35,995 bases of DNA, taken from Steroidobacteraceae bacterium. Lineage in GTDB: Bacteria > Pseudomonadota > Gammaproteobacteria > Steroidobacterales > Steroidobacteraceae. Position 1 is the stretch's first letter; each line of letters starts with the position of its first letter. Where the stretch lies: assembly GCA_027456085.1 (NCBI GenBank), contig DAIDVO010000030.1, positions 1-35,995 of the forward strand, in the 5' to 3' direction. The position numbers were made by a program, and so were the translations under genes. Below, in pieces: positions 1 through 10,191 of this stretch. The notes beneath the pieces were generated by a model. That model did not search any database. It worked only from the letters and a program-made list of their open reading frames with translations, and was not told the origin of the DNA.

Positions 1-39
1 CCGGCGCCCGCGCCCGCGCCCGCGAATCGGAGCCCATGA
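1..39 (+). CDS. mreC: 3' end of upstream gene, probably rod shape-determining protein MreC (C-terminal ...PAPAPAPANRSP*), truncated by window
   Basis: Open frame from base 1 (PAPAPAPANRSP) to TGA at 37-39, overlapping the mreD ATG at 36. Identity inferred from position before mreD; Pro/Ala-rich tail is typical of MreC. Confidence 0.6.
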   Translation, partial: PAPAPAPANRSP

Positions 40-512
40 TGCGCGACGGCCGGCTGAAACGAACCCCCGTGCTGCTGTCGGCGCTGGTCGCCTTGACGCT
101 CGCGATCGTGCCGCTGCCCAGGGTCATCGACACACTGCGCCCGGATTTCCTGGTTTTGGTGGTCTTTTACTGGTCGATCATAGCGCCCCGCGCCGGCGGC
201 CTCACGCTCGCTTTTGCCGCCGGCCTCGCGCTCGACATCACCAAGGGCGTCGTGCTCGGCGAACATGCGTTGGCGCTCACCTTGATGGCCGCATGGGCGA
301 CGCATCTTCGGCTGCGTTTGCGCGTGTTCTCGATGCTGCATCAATCCCTGACGATATTCGCGCTGCTCGCCGGCTATCAATTCGTGCTGTTCTGGGTCGA
401 CGGCGCGACCGGCTACCCGGTGACCTCGATGGGCCGCTGGCTCGCGCCCGTCACCGGGGCATTGATTTGGCCGGTGATGAGCGAGATTTTGAGCCGCACG
501 CATGAGCGCTGA
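36..512 (+). CDS. mreD: rod shape-determining protein MreD
   Basis: 158 aa hydrophobic multi-span protein (RPDFLVLVVFYWSIIAPRAGGLTLAFAAGLALDITKG), directly before mrdA/rodA. Confidence 0.9.
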   Translation: MMRDGRLKRTPVLLSALVALTLAIVPLPRVIDTLRPDFLVLVVFYWSIIAPRAGGLTLAFAAGLALDITKGVVLGEHALALTLMAAWATHLRLRLRVFSMLHQSLTIFALLAGYQFVLFWVDGATGYPVTSMGRWLAPVTGALIWPVMSEILSRTHER

Positions 513-532
513 ATCCGCCGGGGTCGGCTAGA

Positions 533-2461
533 TTGGTCCGGCGCGTACGCATAAAGGACCACTGGGGCGAAAGACGCATCTTTAACGTCCGCAGCATCAT
601 CGCCGGAGCGATCGTCGCCACGCTCCTGCTGGCGGTGGCTGCGCGCCTGTTCTACCTCCAGGTCCTGCGCTACAACTATTACTCCGAGCTTTCGCAGGGC
701 AACCGCGTGCGCATCGAACCGATCCCGCCGAGCCGCGGACTCATCTTCGATCGCAACGGCGTGGTACTCGCCGACAACATGCCGGCTTATCAACTCGAGC
801 TCGTGCGCGAACAGGTCGGAACCCGGCAACAGGTGGATCAGAGTCTTGAACGCCTCGTGTCGATCGGCCTGCTCGACCAAGATGACATACCGAGCATCAA
901 GCGCACGATCATGTCGCACCACGTCTACGAGAGCGTTCCGATCAAACTCCAGTTGACGGACGAGGAAATGGCGCTGTTCGCCGTGCACCGTTTTCAATTC
1001 ACAGGCATCGACATCCACACGCGGCTGTCGCGCCACTACCCGTTCGGGCCGCTCGCCGTGCATGCGTTGGGCTATGTCGCCGCGATCAGCGCGCAGGACT
1101 TGAGCCACATTGACGCCGCCGAGTACGCCGGGACGACGCTGATCGGCAAGCTGGGCGTCGAGGGAGAATACGAAGAGGTGCTGCACGGCACACCGGGGTT
1201 TCGCGAAGTGCTCGTCAATGCGGCGGGCCGGCCCGTCGAGAAGGAAGGCGCCTACAAGCCGCGGCTCACGATGCGCCCGCCGATCGCGGGGTCCGATCTC
1301 GTGTTGAGCCTGGATATGCGTGCGCAGCGTGCCGCCGAGGAAGGCCTCAAGGGCATGCGCGGCGCCGTCGTCGCGATCGACCCCACCAGCGGAGACGTGA
1401 TAGCGCTCGCGAGCACCCCGAGCTTCGACCCGAACGAATTCGCGCGCGGCCTGACGAACAAGCAATACGCGCAACTGCAGGACGATCCGGACAAGCCTTT
1501 GATCAACCGCGCGCTGCGCGGCGCGTATCCGCCGGGCTCCACGGTCAAGCCCTATTACGCGCTCGCCGCGCTGCACTACGGCGTCATGACGCCGGACGAG
1601 ACGCTTTTCTGTCCCGGCCACTATAGCCTGCCCGGCAGCCGGCACGTCTATCGCTGCTGGAGGCACCGCGGACACGGCACGATCTCGATGCGGCGCGCGA
1701 TCGCCCAGTCCTGCGACGTGTATTTCTATCAAGTCGCCAACAAGCTCGGCATCGAGCGCATGCACGAGTTCATGAGCGAATTCGGCTTCGGGCGATTGAC
1801 CGGCATCGACATCCCCGGTGAAAAGCCGGGCTTGATGCCGTCACCGGAATGGAAGCGCCACGCCTACAAGAATCCGGCCGATGAAGTGTGGTTCCCCGGG
1901 GAGACGCTGATCGTCGGCATCGGCCAGGGCTATATGCTCGCGACGCCGCTGCAGCTCGCGCACGCGGTCGCCGGCATCGCCGCGCGCGGCCGGGAGTTCA
2001 TCCCCCGATTGGTCGTGGGCATCCGCCCGCCCGGATCGTCCGCGGTCATCCACCTGCCCGTCAAGCCGGAATCCGGCGTGCCGGACGTGACGCCCGACCA
2101 GTGGGAGGTGATCGACGAGGGCATGGAGGCTGCGGCGAGCCCCGGCGGCACGGTCGCGAACATCGGCGTCGGCGCGCCCTACCGGGTCGCGGCTAAGACC
2201 GGCACGGCCCAGGTCTTTTCGCTCGGCAAGAACCAGAAATACAACGTCAAGGAGATTGCCGAACGCATGCGCGATCACGGACTGTTGATTGCCTACGCAC
2301 CGGTGGATCATCCGAAACTTGCGCTCGCCGTGTTTGTCGAAAACGGCGAGCATGGCGGAACGATTGGCGGGCCGATCGCGCGCAAGGTGTTCGACGCGTA
2401 TCTTTTGCCGGACAAGGCGGCGGCGCCAGCGGGGAATCCGACGATGGGCAAGGCTCGATGA
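533..2461 (+). CDS. mrdA: penicillin-binding protein 2 (peptidoglycan transpeptidase MrdA)
   Basis: 642 aa; N-terminal TM, PBP dimer domain, SxxK motif (PPGSTVKPYY), KTGTAQ motif; followed by rodA with ATGA overlap. TTG start in the track. Confidence 0.95.
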   Translation: MVRRVRIKDHWGERRIFNVRSIIAGAIVATLLLAVAARLFYLQVLRYNYYSELSQGNRVRIEPIPPSRGLIFDRNGVVLADNMPAYQLELVREQVGTRQQVDQSLERLVSIGLLDQDDIPSIKRTIMSHHVYESVPIKLQLTDEEMALFAVHRFQFTGIDIHTRLSRHYPFGPLAVHALGYVAAISAQDLSHIDAAEYAGTTLIGKLGVEGEYEEVLHGTPGFREVLVNAAGRPVEKEGAYKPRLTMRPPIAGSDLVLSLDMRAQRAAEEGLKGMRGAVVAIDPTSGDVIALASTPSFDPNEFARGLTNKQYAQLQDDPDKPLINRALRGAYPPGSTVKPYYALAALHYGVMTPDETLFCPGHYSLPGSRHVYRCWRHRGHGTISMRRAIAQSCDVYFYQVANKLGIERMHEFMSEFGFGRLTGIDIPGEKPGLMPSPEWKRHAYKNPADEVWFPGETLIVGIGQGYMLATPLQLAHAVAGIAARGREFIPRLVVGIRPPGSSAVIHLPVKPESGVPDVTPDQWEVIDEGMEAAASPGGTVANIGVGAPYRVAAKTGTAQVFSLGKNQKYNVKEIAERMRDHGLLIAYAPVDHPKLALAVFVENGEHGGTIGGPIARKVFDAYLLPDKAAAPAGNPTMGKAR

Positions 2462-3597
2462 TATTCGACGAACTTTCGCCGTCGCGCGCCCGCCGCACGC
2501 TGACCGCGGGCAGCCGCACGCTGCGCGCACTTCGGCTCGATGGTCCCTTGACCGGCGTACTATCGCTCATCATCTGTATAGGGGTCCTGGTCGTCTACAG
2601 CGCGTCGGGCCAGAACGTCAAAATGGTCGAGCACCATCTCGGCAACATCGCGATCGCCGTGGCGGCGCTGATAGCGCTCGCCAGGTTTTCGACGCCGCAA
2701 TACCTGCGCTTGTTCGCGCCTGCGGCGTACGTGATCGGCATACTCCTTCTGATAGTCGTCGACGCCACCGGCCACATCGGCAAGGGCGCCCAGCGCTGGC
2801 TGGACATAGGCTTCATGCGGTTCCAGCCGTCGGAGATCATGAAGCTCGCGGTGCCGATGATTTGCGCCTGGTACATGCACGAGCGCCCGCTGCCGCCGAC
2901 TTTCAAGGATCTGCTGGTCATGGGGGTATTCATCGCCATTCCGACCGCGATGGTCGTCGTCCAGCCGGATCTCGGCACTGCCCTGCTGATCGCCGCCTCG
3001 GGATTGATCGTGCTGCTGCTCGCCGGGTTGCCGGTGCAGATCATCCTGCTGTCGATCCCGCTGCTCGGCGCGGCCGCGTGGAGCGCGTGGCATTTCATGC
3101 ACGACTACCAGCGCCAGCGCCTGTTCATGTTCTTGAACCCGGAAAGCGACCGCCTCGGCGCCGGCTACCACATCATCCAGTCCCAGATCGCGATCGGCTC
3201 CGGCGGCGTGTTCGGCAAGGGATACATGCACGGCAGCCAGGCGCAGCTAGATTTCCTGCCGGAACGATCCACCGACTTCATTTTTTCGGTCATCGGCGAA
3301 GAATTCGGCCTGCTCGGCCAGCTGCTGATTCTCACGCTCTACGGAATCGTGATCGGGCGCGCGCTCTATCTCGCGATGCAGGGTCAGGATACGTTTTCGC
3401 GGCTGACCGGCGGTGCGATCGCGCTGAGTTTCTTCGTCTACGTGTTCGTGAACTCCGGGATGGTCAGCGGCATTTTGCCGGTGGTCGGCGTCCAGTTGCC
3501 GCTGATCAGCTACGGCGGCACTTCGATGGTGACAATCATGGCGGGATTCGGCATCCTCATGTCGCTGCATTCGCACCGCAAACTCGTGGGGTCTTGA
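2458..3597 (+). CDS. rodA: rod shape-determining protein RodA (SEDS glycosyltransferase)
   Basis: 379 aa polytopic; SEDS motifs (GAQRWLDIGFMRFQPSEIMKLAVPM; FLPERSTDFIFSVIGEEFG; PLISYGGTSM). Confidence 0.95.
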   Translation: MIFDELSPSRARRTLTAGSRTLRALRLDGPLTGVLSLIICIGVLVVYSASGQNVKMVEHHLGNIAIAVAALIALARFSTPQYLRLFAPAAYVIGILLLIVVDATGHIGKGAQRWLDIGFMRFQPSEIMKLAVPMICAWYMHERPLPPTFKDLLVMGVFIAIPTAMVVVQPDLGTALLIAASGLIVLLLAGLPVQIILLSIPLLGAAAWSAWHFMHDYQRQRLFMFLNPESDRLGAGYHIIQSQIAIGSGGVFGKGYMHGSQAQLDFLPERSTDFIFSVIGEEFGLLGQLLILTLYGIVIGRALYLAMQGQDTFSRLTGGAIALSFFVYVFVNSGMVSGILPVVGVQLPLISYGGTSMVTIMAGFGILMSLHSHRKLVGS

Positions 3598-4616
3598 CAG
3601 AGTCCGTGCACGCCCCTCCGCGTCTATGCCGCCCGCTCGTCCTCGCCTGTCTGATCGGCGCCGGCCTCGCGCCCGCGAGCGCATTCGATACGCACCGCGC
3701 CGCTATCAAGCAATTCATCGCGTACATGGGGGAGCACGATTCGTTCGATGCGCGCAAGCTGCGCAAGTTGCTGGCAACCGCGCAAAGCCGGCAGGCGATC
3801 ATCGATGCGATGGACAAGCCCGCCGAGAAGACCCTGCCGTGGTACCAGTACCGGACCATTTTCCTGAATGAAAAACGCATTCAATTGGGCGCTGACTTTT
3901 GGCTCGCTCATCGGCGGGAACTCGAGTCCTCGAGCGCGAGAACGGGCGTCGCGCCGGAATACGTGGTGGCGATTCTCGGCGTCGAAACCTATTACGGACG
4001 GCAGACCGGCCGGTTTCGCGTCATCGACGCGCTGGCGACGCTGGCGTTCGATTACCCGGCGCGGGCCAAGTACTTCCGCAGCGAACTGGAACAATTCCTG
4101 CTGTTGACGCGCGACTTTGGAATCAAGCCGCTGCAAGCGATGGGTTCGTACGCAGGAGCGATGGGCGCGCCGCAGTTCATGCCTTCTACTTACAGGCGCT
4201 ACGGCCTCGATGCGAGCGACAACGGCCGCATCGATCTTTGGACCGACTGGCCCGACGTGTTCGACAGCGTCGCCTATTTCTTGAAGGAACACGGCTGGAA
4301 CACCGGCGCGCCAGTGATGAGCGACGCCATCGTCGCGCCGTACGGCTTGGCGGCGCCGGACGAGCGCGCGCTCGAGCTGTCGGACACCGTCGCGTCGCTC
4401 GAAGCCGAGGGTCTGCACATCGATGCCGCGCCTGCCCCCGATGCGCCGGCCATGCTGATCGCCGCCGATGAGGCCGACGGCGTGCATTGGCGCGTCGGCT
4501 ACGGCAATTTCTACGCGATCACGCGCTACAACCATAGTCCCTTATATGCGATGGCCGTGACCGAACTCGCGGCGGCGATCAAACGGCGCGTCCGCGCCGC
4601 GGCGGCGCTCCCGTGA
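3594..4616 (+). CDS. mltB: lytic murein transglycosylase B
   Basis: Signal peptide (LVLACLIGAGLAPASA) and MltB motifs (ILGVETYYGRQTGRFRVIDALATLAFDYP; MGSYAGAMGAPQFMPSTYRRYGLDA). Track ORF begins at 2289 but the upstream part overlaps mrdA/rodA; start set at TTG 3594 (TTGA overlap with rodA stop) or GTG 3606. Confidence 0.9.
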   Translation: MTESVHAPPRLCRPLVLACLIGAGLAPASAFDTHRAAIKQFIAYMGEHDSFDARKLRKLLATAQSRQAIIDAMDKPAEKTLPWYQYRTIFLNEKRIQLGADFWLAHRRELESSSARTGVAPEYVVAILGVETYYGRQTGRFRVIDALATLAFDYPARAKYFRSELEQFLLLTRDFGIKPLQAMGSYAGAMGAPQFMPSTYRRYGLDASDNGRIDLWTDWPDVFDSVAYFLKEHGWNTGAPVMSDAIVAPYGLAAPDERALELSDTVASLEAEGLHIDAAPAPDAPAMLIAADEADGVHWRVGYGNFYAITRYNHSPLYAMAVTELAAAIKRRVRAAAALP

Positions 4617-5464
4617 GGCGACGCTCGCTTCGCTCGGGCGCGCTCCTCGCGGCGAGCGCCGCACTTCTCGCCGCATGCCAAGGTGCGGCGCCGATTCGGC
4701 CGAGCGCACCGCAATCGACGGCGCCACGGCCGCTGAATCCGCCGCTGCCGCCGCCGCCGCGCAACGTGTTCGCGGTGCCGGACGCGGTACCGCACGTGGA
4801 GCCGCGCTCGCCTTACGGGAATCCGCCTTTCTACGAGGTATTCGGCAAGCGCTATTACGTGCTGCCTTCGAGCGCCGGCTATGACAAGCGCGGAGTCGCA
4901 TCCTGGTATGGACCGGGCTTTTATGAGGACCGCACGTCGACGCACGAGCCCTATGATATGTATGCGATGACCGCGGCCCACAAGACCCTGCCGCTGCCGT
5001 GCTACGTGCGCGTGACCAATCTCGAGAATGGCCGGAGCGTCGTCGTGCGCGTCAACGACCGCGGTCCGTTCGTCGCAAATCGCATCATCGACCTGTCCTA
5101 TACCGCAGCCGCCAAACTCGACATGTTGCGCAAGGGCACGGCGATGGTGGAAGTGCGCGCGATAGACTCCACGGTGCCCACGGTGCCCACGGTGCCCACG
5201 GCGTCCGCGGCGCCCGCCGCAGCCCCCGTCACGGCCTTGTTCATCCAGGCCGGCGCATTTGCGGTGCACGCGAATGCCGAACATTTGGTGAGCAAGCTGC
5301 AGCGCGAGGGGTACGCCAACGCGTTCGTGCGCGGCGATGAGGTCGCGGGACGGATATTGTATCGCGTGCGTATCGGCCCGGTCGCAAGCGTCGAGGCGTA
5401 CGACAGAATCGTCGATGCGCTCGCCGAAATCGGCCTCGCCGATGCGCATCTCGCGCTGAATTAA
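4613..5464 (+). CDS. rlpA: septal ring lytic transglycosylase RlpA family lipoprotein with SPOR domain
   Basis: Lipobox-like LLAAC; RlpA double-psi barrel (GVASWYGPGFYEDRTSTHEPYDMYAMTAAHKTLPLPCYVRVTNLENGRSVVVRVNDRGPF); C-terminal SPOR-like repeat. GTGA overlap with mltB. Confidence 0.92.
   Translation: MRRRSLRSGALLAASAALLAACQGAAPIRPSAPQSTAPRPLNPPLPPPPRNVFAVPDAVPHVEPRSPYGNPPFYEVFGKRYYVLPSSAGYDKRGVASWYGPGFYEDRTSTHEPYDMYAMTAAHKTLPLPCYVRVTNLENGRSVVVRVNDRGPFVANRIIDLSYTAAAKLDMLRKGTAMVEVRAIDSTVPTVPTVPTASAAPAAAPVTALFIQAGAFAVHANAEHLVSKLQREGYANAFVRGDEVAGRILYRVRIGPVASVEAYDRIVDALAEIGLADAHLALN
5169..5203 (+). repeat. Short in-frame tandem repeat, 9-bp unit ccacggtgc (about 3.9 copies), encoding TVP repeats
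   Basis: ccacggtgc|ccacggtgc|ccacggtgc|ccacggcg in the RlpA inter-domain linker. Confidence 0.9.
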
Positions 5465-5529
5465 TGAACTATTTCCGCAGCCGGATCGTCGGTACACTAG
5501 TCTCCACGTCACCGAGGGCCTCATTCGCC

Positions 5530-6666
5530 ATGCTTCGTTCCCTTTTCGCATTCTGCGCACTCGTCTTTGCCGCGAGCACGACTTGTTACGCCGACATTCC
5601 GATCCCGACCCCCCCGTCGGTCGACGCGCAGGCGTACATTTTGGTCGATTACCACACGGGCAAGATCTTGGCCGCGCAGAACGCAGTGCAGCGCATGGCG
5701 CCCGCGAGCCTGACCAAACTGATGACCGCGTACATCGTGTTCGAGGAACTCGCGGCCGGCAAACTCAAGCTCGACGAGCCGGTGACCGTCAGCAAGCACG
5801 CATGGCAGACAGGCGGCTCGCGCATGTTCATTCAGGTCGGAACGCAGGTGCCGGTCAAGTCGCTGATCCTCGGCATGATCGTCCAATCCGGCAACGACGC
5901 GACCGTCGCGCTCGCCGAACGGGTCGCCGGCACGGAGGACACGTTCGTCCAGATGATGAACGCGACCGCAAAAAAGCTCGGCATGGTCAACACGCACTAC
6001 GTCGATGCCACCGGCCTCCCGGACCCGGACCACTACACGACGGCCCGCGACCTGTCGCTGCTCACGACCGCATTGATCCGCGATTTCCCGCAGTATTACC
6101 CATGGTTCGCGCTCCGCGAATTCGAGTACGGCGGCATCAAACAGCAGAATCGCAACGGACTGCTGGAGACCGACAAGAGCGTCGACGGACTGAAGACCGG
6201 CCATACCGAAGCGGCCGGGTATTGCCTGGTGGCATCGGCACTGCGCAACGGCATGCGCCTGATTTCCGTGGTTCTCGGCGGATCGGAGTTCAAGGGGCGC
6301 GAGAACGCGAGTGACGCGCTGCTGAACTACGGGTTCACGTTCTACGACACGCAGCTGATCGCGAAAGCCCATGCGCAGCTCGCCGCGGCGACCGTGTGGA
6401 AGGCCGCCGAGTCGCCGATCGGGGTCGGCATTTCGCACGACCTGTACGTGACCGTGCCGCGCGGCGGATCCGCGAGCTTGAAGACATCGATCCAGCTTCA
6501 GCCGAAGCTCATCGCGCCGCTCAAGGCCGGCTCGGACGTCGGTGAGTTGCGCGTCTACGCCGGCGCCAACCTCGTCGCGAGCGCGCGGCTGCACCCCTTG
6601 TCGGACGACGCCGACGGCGGCTGGTGGCGGGACATGATCGATACGATCCGGCTTTGGTTCGCCTGA
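5530..6666 (+). CDS. dacA: D-alanyl-D-alanine carboxypeptidase (PBP5/6 family)
   Basis: Signal peptide MLRSLFAFCALVFAASTTCYA; active-site motifs SLTK, SGN, KTG (DGLKTGHTEAAGYCLVASA). Track ORF start is 5464; 5530 fits the signal peptide better. Confidence 0.93.
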   Translation: MLRSLFAFCALVFAASTTCYADIPIPTPPSVDAQAYILVDYHTGKILAAQNAVQRMAPASLTKLMTAYIVFEELAAGKLKLDEPVTVSKHAWQTGGSRMFIQVGTQVPVKSLILGMIVQSGNDATVALAERVAGTEDTFVQMMNATAKKLGMVNTHYVDATGLPDPDHYTTARDLSLLTTALIRDFPQYYPWFALREFEYGGIKQQNRNGLLETDKSVDGLKTGHTEAAGYCLVASALRNGMRLISVVLGGSEFKGRENASDALLNYGFTFYDTQLIAKAHAQLAAATVWKAAESPIGVGISHDLYVTVPRGGSASLKTSIQLQPKLIAPLKAGSDVGELRVYAGANLVASARLHPLSDDADGGWWRDMIDTIRLWFA

Positions 6667-6679
6667 CGGATTCGCCTCG

Positions 6680-7549
6680 ATGCCGTTGCCGACATGCTAT
6701 CTGAACGGAGAATACCTGCCGCTCGCGCAAGCGCGGGTATCGCCGCTCGATAGGGCGTTTCTCTTCGCCGACGCGGTCTACGAGGTCCTGCCGGTGTACG
6801 CCGGCAGGCCGTTCCGGCTGCGCGAGCATTTCGACCGGCTCGCGCGCAGCCTGAATTCGATCCGCATGCAGCCGCCGCTGACGCACGCGGCGTGGGCGGA
6901 TGTCTGCGGTGAACTCGCCGCAAGGAACGGCGGCGGCGATCTGTATCTGTACGTACAAGTGACCCGAGGCGCCGAATTCGGCCGCAATCATGCGTGGCCC
7001 GAGAATCTGCAGCCGACGATCTTCGCGTACGCGACGGCGCTTGAACCCCTCGCCGCAGAGATTCTCGAGCGCGGCGTCGCAGCGGTGACCGCGCAGGACA
7101 TCCGCTGGGCCCGCCGCGACATCAAATCCACGGCCTTGCTCGCGAACGTTCTTCTGAAGAAGCTCGCGCTGGATCGAGGCGCCTACGAAACATTGCTTCT
7201 CGACCGCGGATATCTCACGGAAGGCTCTTCGACGACGGTGCACGTGGTCGCGGACGGCGTGATCCGCACGCCTCCGAACAGCCACCGGATTCTTCCCGGA
7301 ACGACGCGCGACGTCGTCACCGACCTCGCCGCACGGCACGGAATGCCGAATGCGGCCACCCAGGTGACGGAGGCGCAACTGCGCGCGGCCGACGAGATCT
7401 GGCTCGCGTTCTCGACGCGCGGCGTGCTGCCGGTCACCCGTCTCGACGGCGCTCCCGTGGGCTCGGGCCTGCCCGGCCCGATGTTCCGGCGCATGCATGC
7501 GGCATTCGAGGCTTATGTCCGCGAATTGGCGGATAAGCCCGTGTTATGA
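6680..7549 (+). CDS. class IV aminotransferase, probable D-amino acid aminotransferase
   Basis: 289 aa; YLNGEYLPLAQARVSPLDRAFLFADAVYEVLPVYAGRPFRLREHFDRL and LTEGSSTTVHVV typical of D-amino acid transaminases. Confidence 0.85.
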   Translation: MPLPTCYLNGEYLPLAQARVSPLDRAFLFADAVYEVLPVYAGRPFRLREHFDRLARSLNSIRMQPPLTHAAWADVCGELAARNGGGDLYLYVQVTRGAEFGRNHAWPENLQPTIFAYATALEPLAAEILERGVAAVTAQDIRWARRDIKSTALLANVLLKKLALDRGAYETLLLDRGYLTEGSSTTVHVVADGVIRTPPNSHRILPGTTRDVVTDLAARHGMPNAATQVTEAQLRAADEIWLAFSTRGVLPVTRLDGAPVGSGLPGPMFRRMHAAFEAYVRELADKPVL

Positions 7550-7809
7550 GCGGTCCGGCTGAAAAGGATTTTCCGAGCGATTTTCCGATCAAAGTCATGG
7601 GCCGCTGCGCGAGCGATGTGCGCGCCCTTGCGACCGAGATCATCGAAAGGCACATGGGGGCGCTCGACGAGGCGCGCGTGCGCACGCGCACCAGCAGCGA
7701 CGGGAATTTCATTGCCGTCACGTACTGCGTATACGCGCACAGCCGCGCGCAGCTGGACGCCGTTTACCGCGAGCTTTCGGCCTGTAAGTCCGTGCTGATG
7801 GCGCTATAG
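7546..7809 (+). CDS. ybeD: YbeD/DUF493 family protein
   Basis: 87 aa; [32 protein letters not shown] overlap with preceding gene; next to lipB. Confidence 0.88.
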   Translation: MSGPAEKDFPSDFPIKVMGRCASDVRALATEIIERHMGALDEARVRTRTSSDGNFIAVTYCVYAHSRAQLDAVYRELSACKSVLMAL

Positions 7810-8429
7810 CGCGGCCCGCAGCCGAGCTTCGCAACGAGGTGGCGGGCGACCGCGACGCCGGCCGCGTCGACGTCAGCGGCGCCGCAAAGGTCGGCGAGGC
7901 GCGTGACGGCGAGCCCGCGGTAGCCGCAAACGTTGATGCGCCGAAACGGCTCCAGGTCGAGTGAAACGTTGAGGCTCGCGCCGTGGTAGCTCGCGCCGCG
8001 CCGGATGCGTAAGCCGATGCTCGCAAGCTTGGCGCCGTCGACATAGACGCCGGGCGCGCCGCGCCGGCCGACCGCGGCCACTCCGAGCTCGGCTGCGTAG
8101 GCGATGATCGCATCTTCCAGTGCGACGACGAGTTCGCGTATGCCGAGCTTCATGCGCCGCAAGTCAAGCAACGGATAAATGACCAATTGGCCCGGCCCGT
8201 GATACGTCACCTGGCCGCCGCGGTCGATTTGCACGACCGGAATGTCGCCGGGATTGAGCAGATGTTCGCGGCTCGCGTTCATTCCCAGCGTGAACACCGG
8301 AGGATGCTCGACGAGCCAAATCTCGTCGCGCGTCGACCCGTCACGCTCATCGGTGAAGCGCTGCATCGCGCGCCAAGTGGGCTCGTACGCGGCCAACCCC
8401 AAGCGGCGGACGGCGGGCGCGACGCTCAT
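7764..8429 (-). CDS. lipB: lipoyl(octanoyl) transferase LipB
   Basis: [58 protein letters not shown] at 8429 gives ATGA overlap with the lipA stop; track ORF extends upstream to 8522. Confidence 0.95.
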   Translation of the reverse strand: MSVAPAVRRLGLAAYEPTWRAMQRFTDERDGSTRDEIWLVEHPPVFTLGMNASREHLLNPGDIPVVQIDRGGQVTYHGPGQLVIYPLLDLRRMKLGIRELVVALEDAIIAYAAELGVAAVGRRGAPGVYVDGAKLASIGLRIRRGASYHGASLNVSLDLEPFRRINVCGYRGLAVTRLADLCGAADVDAAGVAVARHLVAKLGCGPRYSAISTDLQAESSR

Positions 8430-9490
8430 TGGTCCAAGCGGCGGTTGTCCAAGCCGGCGTTGTTGCGCGCCAGCGCCTGCTCGGCGCGGTAGCTCGATCG
8501 GACCAAAGGCCCGGACACGCACTCGGTGAACCCGAGGGCGAGCGCCTGCGCGCGGTATTCGTCGAATTGCGCCGGCGTCACGTAACGTTCGATCGGCAGG
8601 TGATTGGCGGTGGGGCGCAGATATTGGCCGAGCGTCAATATATCGACCGAGCTCGAACGCAAGTCGCGCATCGTCGCGTGGATTTCAGCGTCCGTTTCTC
8701 CGAGTCCCAACATGAGGCTGGTTTTGGTCAGAACTGCGGGCCGGTAAGCTTTCGCGTGCGCGAGCACGCCAAGGGTCTGATCGTAGCCCGCCCGCGGATC
8801 CCGGACCGGATGGGTCAATCGCCGCACGGTCTCCACATTCTGGGCAAACACGTCCAAGCCCGAGGCAATTACGGTCTGCACGTCGGTCAACGCCCCTTTG
8901 AAATCCGGCGTCAGCGCCTCGACGGCGGTCTCAGGGTTCGCGCGCTTGATCGCGCGGATGGCCGCCGCATAGTGCGCCGCGCCCCCGTCCGCCAAGTCAT
9001 CGCGGTTGACGGAGGTCAGCACGACGTAGCGCAGCTTCATCAGCGCGACCGAGCGCGCGGCGTTCGCCGGCTCTTCCGGATCCAGCCAGCCGCGCGGATT
9101 GCCGGTATCGACCGCGCAAAAGCGGCAGGCGCGCGTGCACACCGAGCCCATCAGCATGATCGTCGCGGTGCCCGCGTTCCAGCACTCGCCGATGTTCGGG
9201 CATTTCGCCTCCTCGCACACCGTGCTCAAGCGATGCTGCTTGACGATATCCTTCACCGCCGAATAGCCCGCTCCGGCGGCCATACGGGCACGCAGCCAGC
9301 GCGGCTTATGGCCGGAGAGCGCGGCGCGGGGCTGCGCCTCCGGCGCCGCGGCGCCGGCTTTGACGCCGTCCTTGATCGCCGTGAAGCCTTGCGAGGTCGT
9401 GTATTTATCGCCGCTCGCGACCCGCGGCGGCTGCGTACCGGCGGGCGATGAGCCCGCGGTCTCGATCGGTATGCCTTTGAATTCGCTCAT
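8426..9490 (-). CDS. lipA: lipoyl synthase LipA (radical SAM)
   Basis: [13 protein letters not shown] and CTRACRFC clusters; [10 protein letters not shown]. Start placed at MSEFKG. Confidence 0.96.
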   Translation of the reverse strand: MSEFKGIPIETAGSSPAGTQPPRVASGDKYTTSQGFTAIKDGVKAGAAAPEAQPRAALSGHKPRWLRARMAAGAGYSAVKDIVKQHRLSTVCEEAKCPNIGECWNAGTATIMLMGSVCTRACRFCAVDTGNPRGWLDPEEPANAARSVALMKLRYVVLTSVNRDDLADGGAAHYAAAIRAIKRANPETAVEALTPDFKGALTDVQTVIASGLDVFAQNVETVRRLTHPVRDPRAGYDQTLGVLAHAKAYRPAVLTKTSLMLGLGETDAEIHATMRDLRSSSVDILTLGQYLRPTANHLPIERYVTPAQFDEYRAQALALGFTECVSGPLVRSSYRAEQALARNNAGLDNRRLDQ

Positions 9491-9504
9491 GCTTTGATTG
9501 TAGC

Positions 9505-10191
9505 TCATCGAGCCGCGTTCAACGCCGACAGGCGTTCGGCGGTGCCCACATCCTCCCACAATCCGCGATACAGCTCGGCGGTACAGCGCTTTGTCTGCAT
9601 GGCGCCGGTCAATACCGGTTTCAGCGGGCGCACGCCGTCGGCGAGGCCCGCAAAGAGCCGCTCGCGATAGACCGCGATTCCGGAGAACGTGAACCTGCTC
9701 GGGGCGGACGCCAGCGCCAGCCCCGCCTCCAGGCCGAAATCACCGTCCGGATGCTGCGGCGGATTCGGCACGAGCACCAAATGCGCATCCGCCTCAGGAT
9801 TGATCGCGAGATTCTCGAGCGGGTAATCGGTGAATATGTCGCCGTTCACGACCGCAAACGGACCGGGCGCCAGATGTGCGAGCGCGCGCACGATGCCGCC
9901 GGCCGCCTCGAGGGCTTGCGGCGCCTCGTCGCTATAGCGGATCGACACGCCATATTTCGAACCGTCGCCGAGAAAATCGCGGATCTGGCTCCCGCGCCAG
10001 CATAAGTTGACCGTGATCTTGGCGATGCCGGCGCGGCTCAACGCACGCACATGATGTTCGATCAGCGGCGCGCCGCGCGCGATCAACAGAGGTTTCGGCA
10101 TCGAATCGGTCAGCGGCCGCATCCGCTCGCCGCGCCCGGCGGCGAGAATCATCGCCGCCCGCGGCCGTCGGTCCTCGCAGCCTGCGGTCAC
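9505..10191 (-). CDS. murU: N-acetylmuramate alpha-1-phosphate uridylyltransferase MurU (nucleotidyltransferase)
   Basis: [53 protein letters not shown] at 10191 gives GTGA overlap with amgK stop (ATG alternative at 10152). Confidence 0.88.
   Translation of the reverse strand: MTAGCEDRRPRAAMILAAGRGERMRPLTDSMPKPLLIARGAPLIEHHVRALSRAGIAKITVNLCWRGSQIRDFLGDGSKYGVSIRYSDEAPQALEAAGGIVRALAHLAPGPFAVVNGDIFTDYPLENLAINPEADAHLVLVPNPPQHPDGDFGLEAGLALASAPSRFTFSGIAVYRERLFAGLADGVRPLKPVLTGAMQTKRCTAELYRGLWEDVGTAERLSALNAAR

Noticed and set aside
413-1765. 450-aa minus-strand ORF opposite mrdA
   Set aside because: Antisense shadow of PBP2; no recognisable motifs.
2289-3593. N-terminal extension of the 775-aa ORF ending in mltB
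   Set aside because: Arg/Ala/His-rich out-of-frame translation across mrdA/rodA; a signal peptide begins only near 3600.
5169-5203. 9-bp tandem repeat in rlpA as a possible phase-variable tract
   Set aside because: Unit length is a multiple of 3, so changes only alter the linker length; likely ordinary linker sequence.
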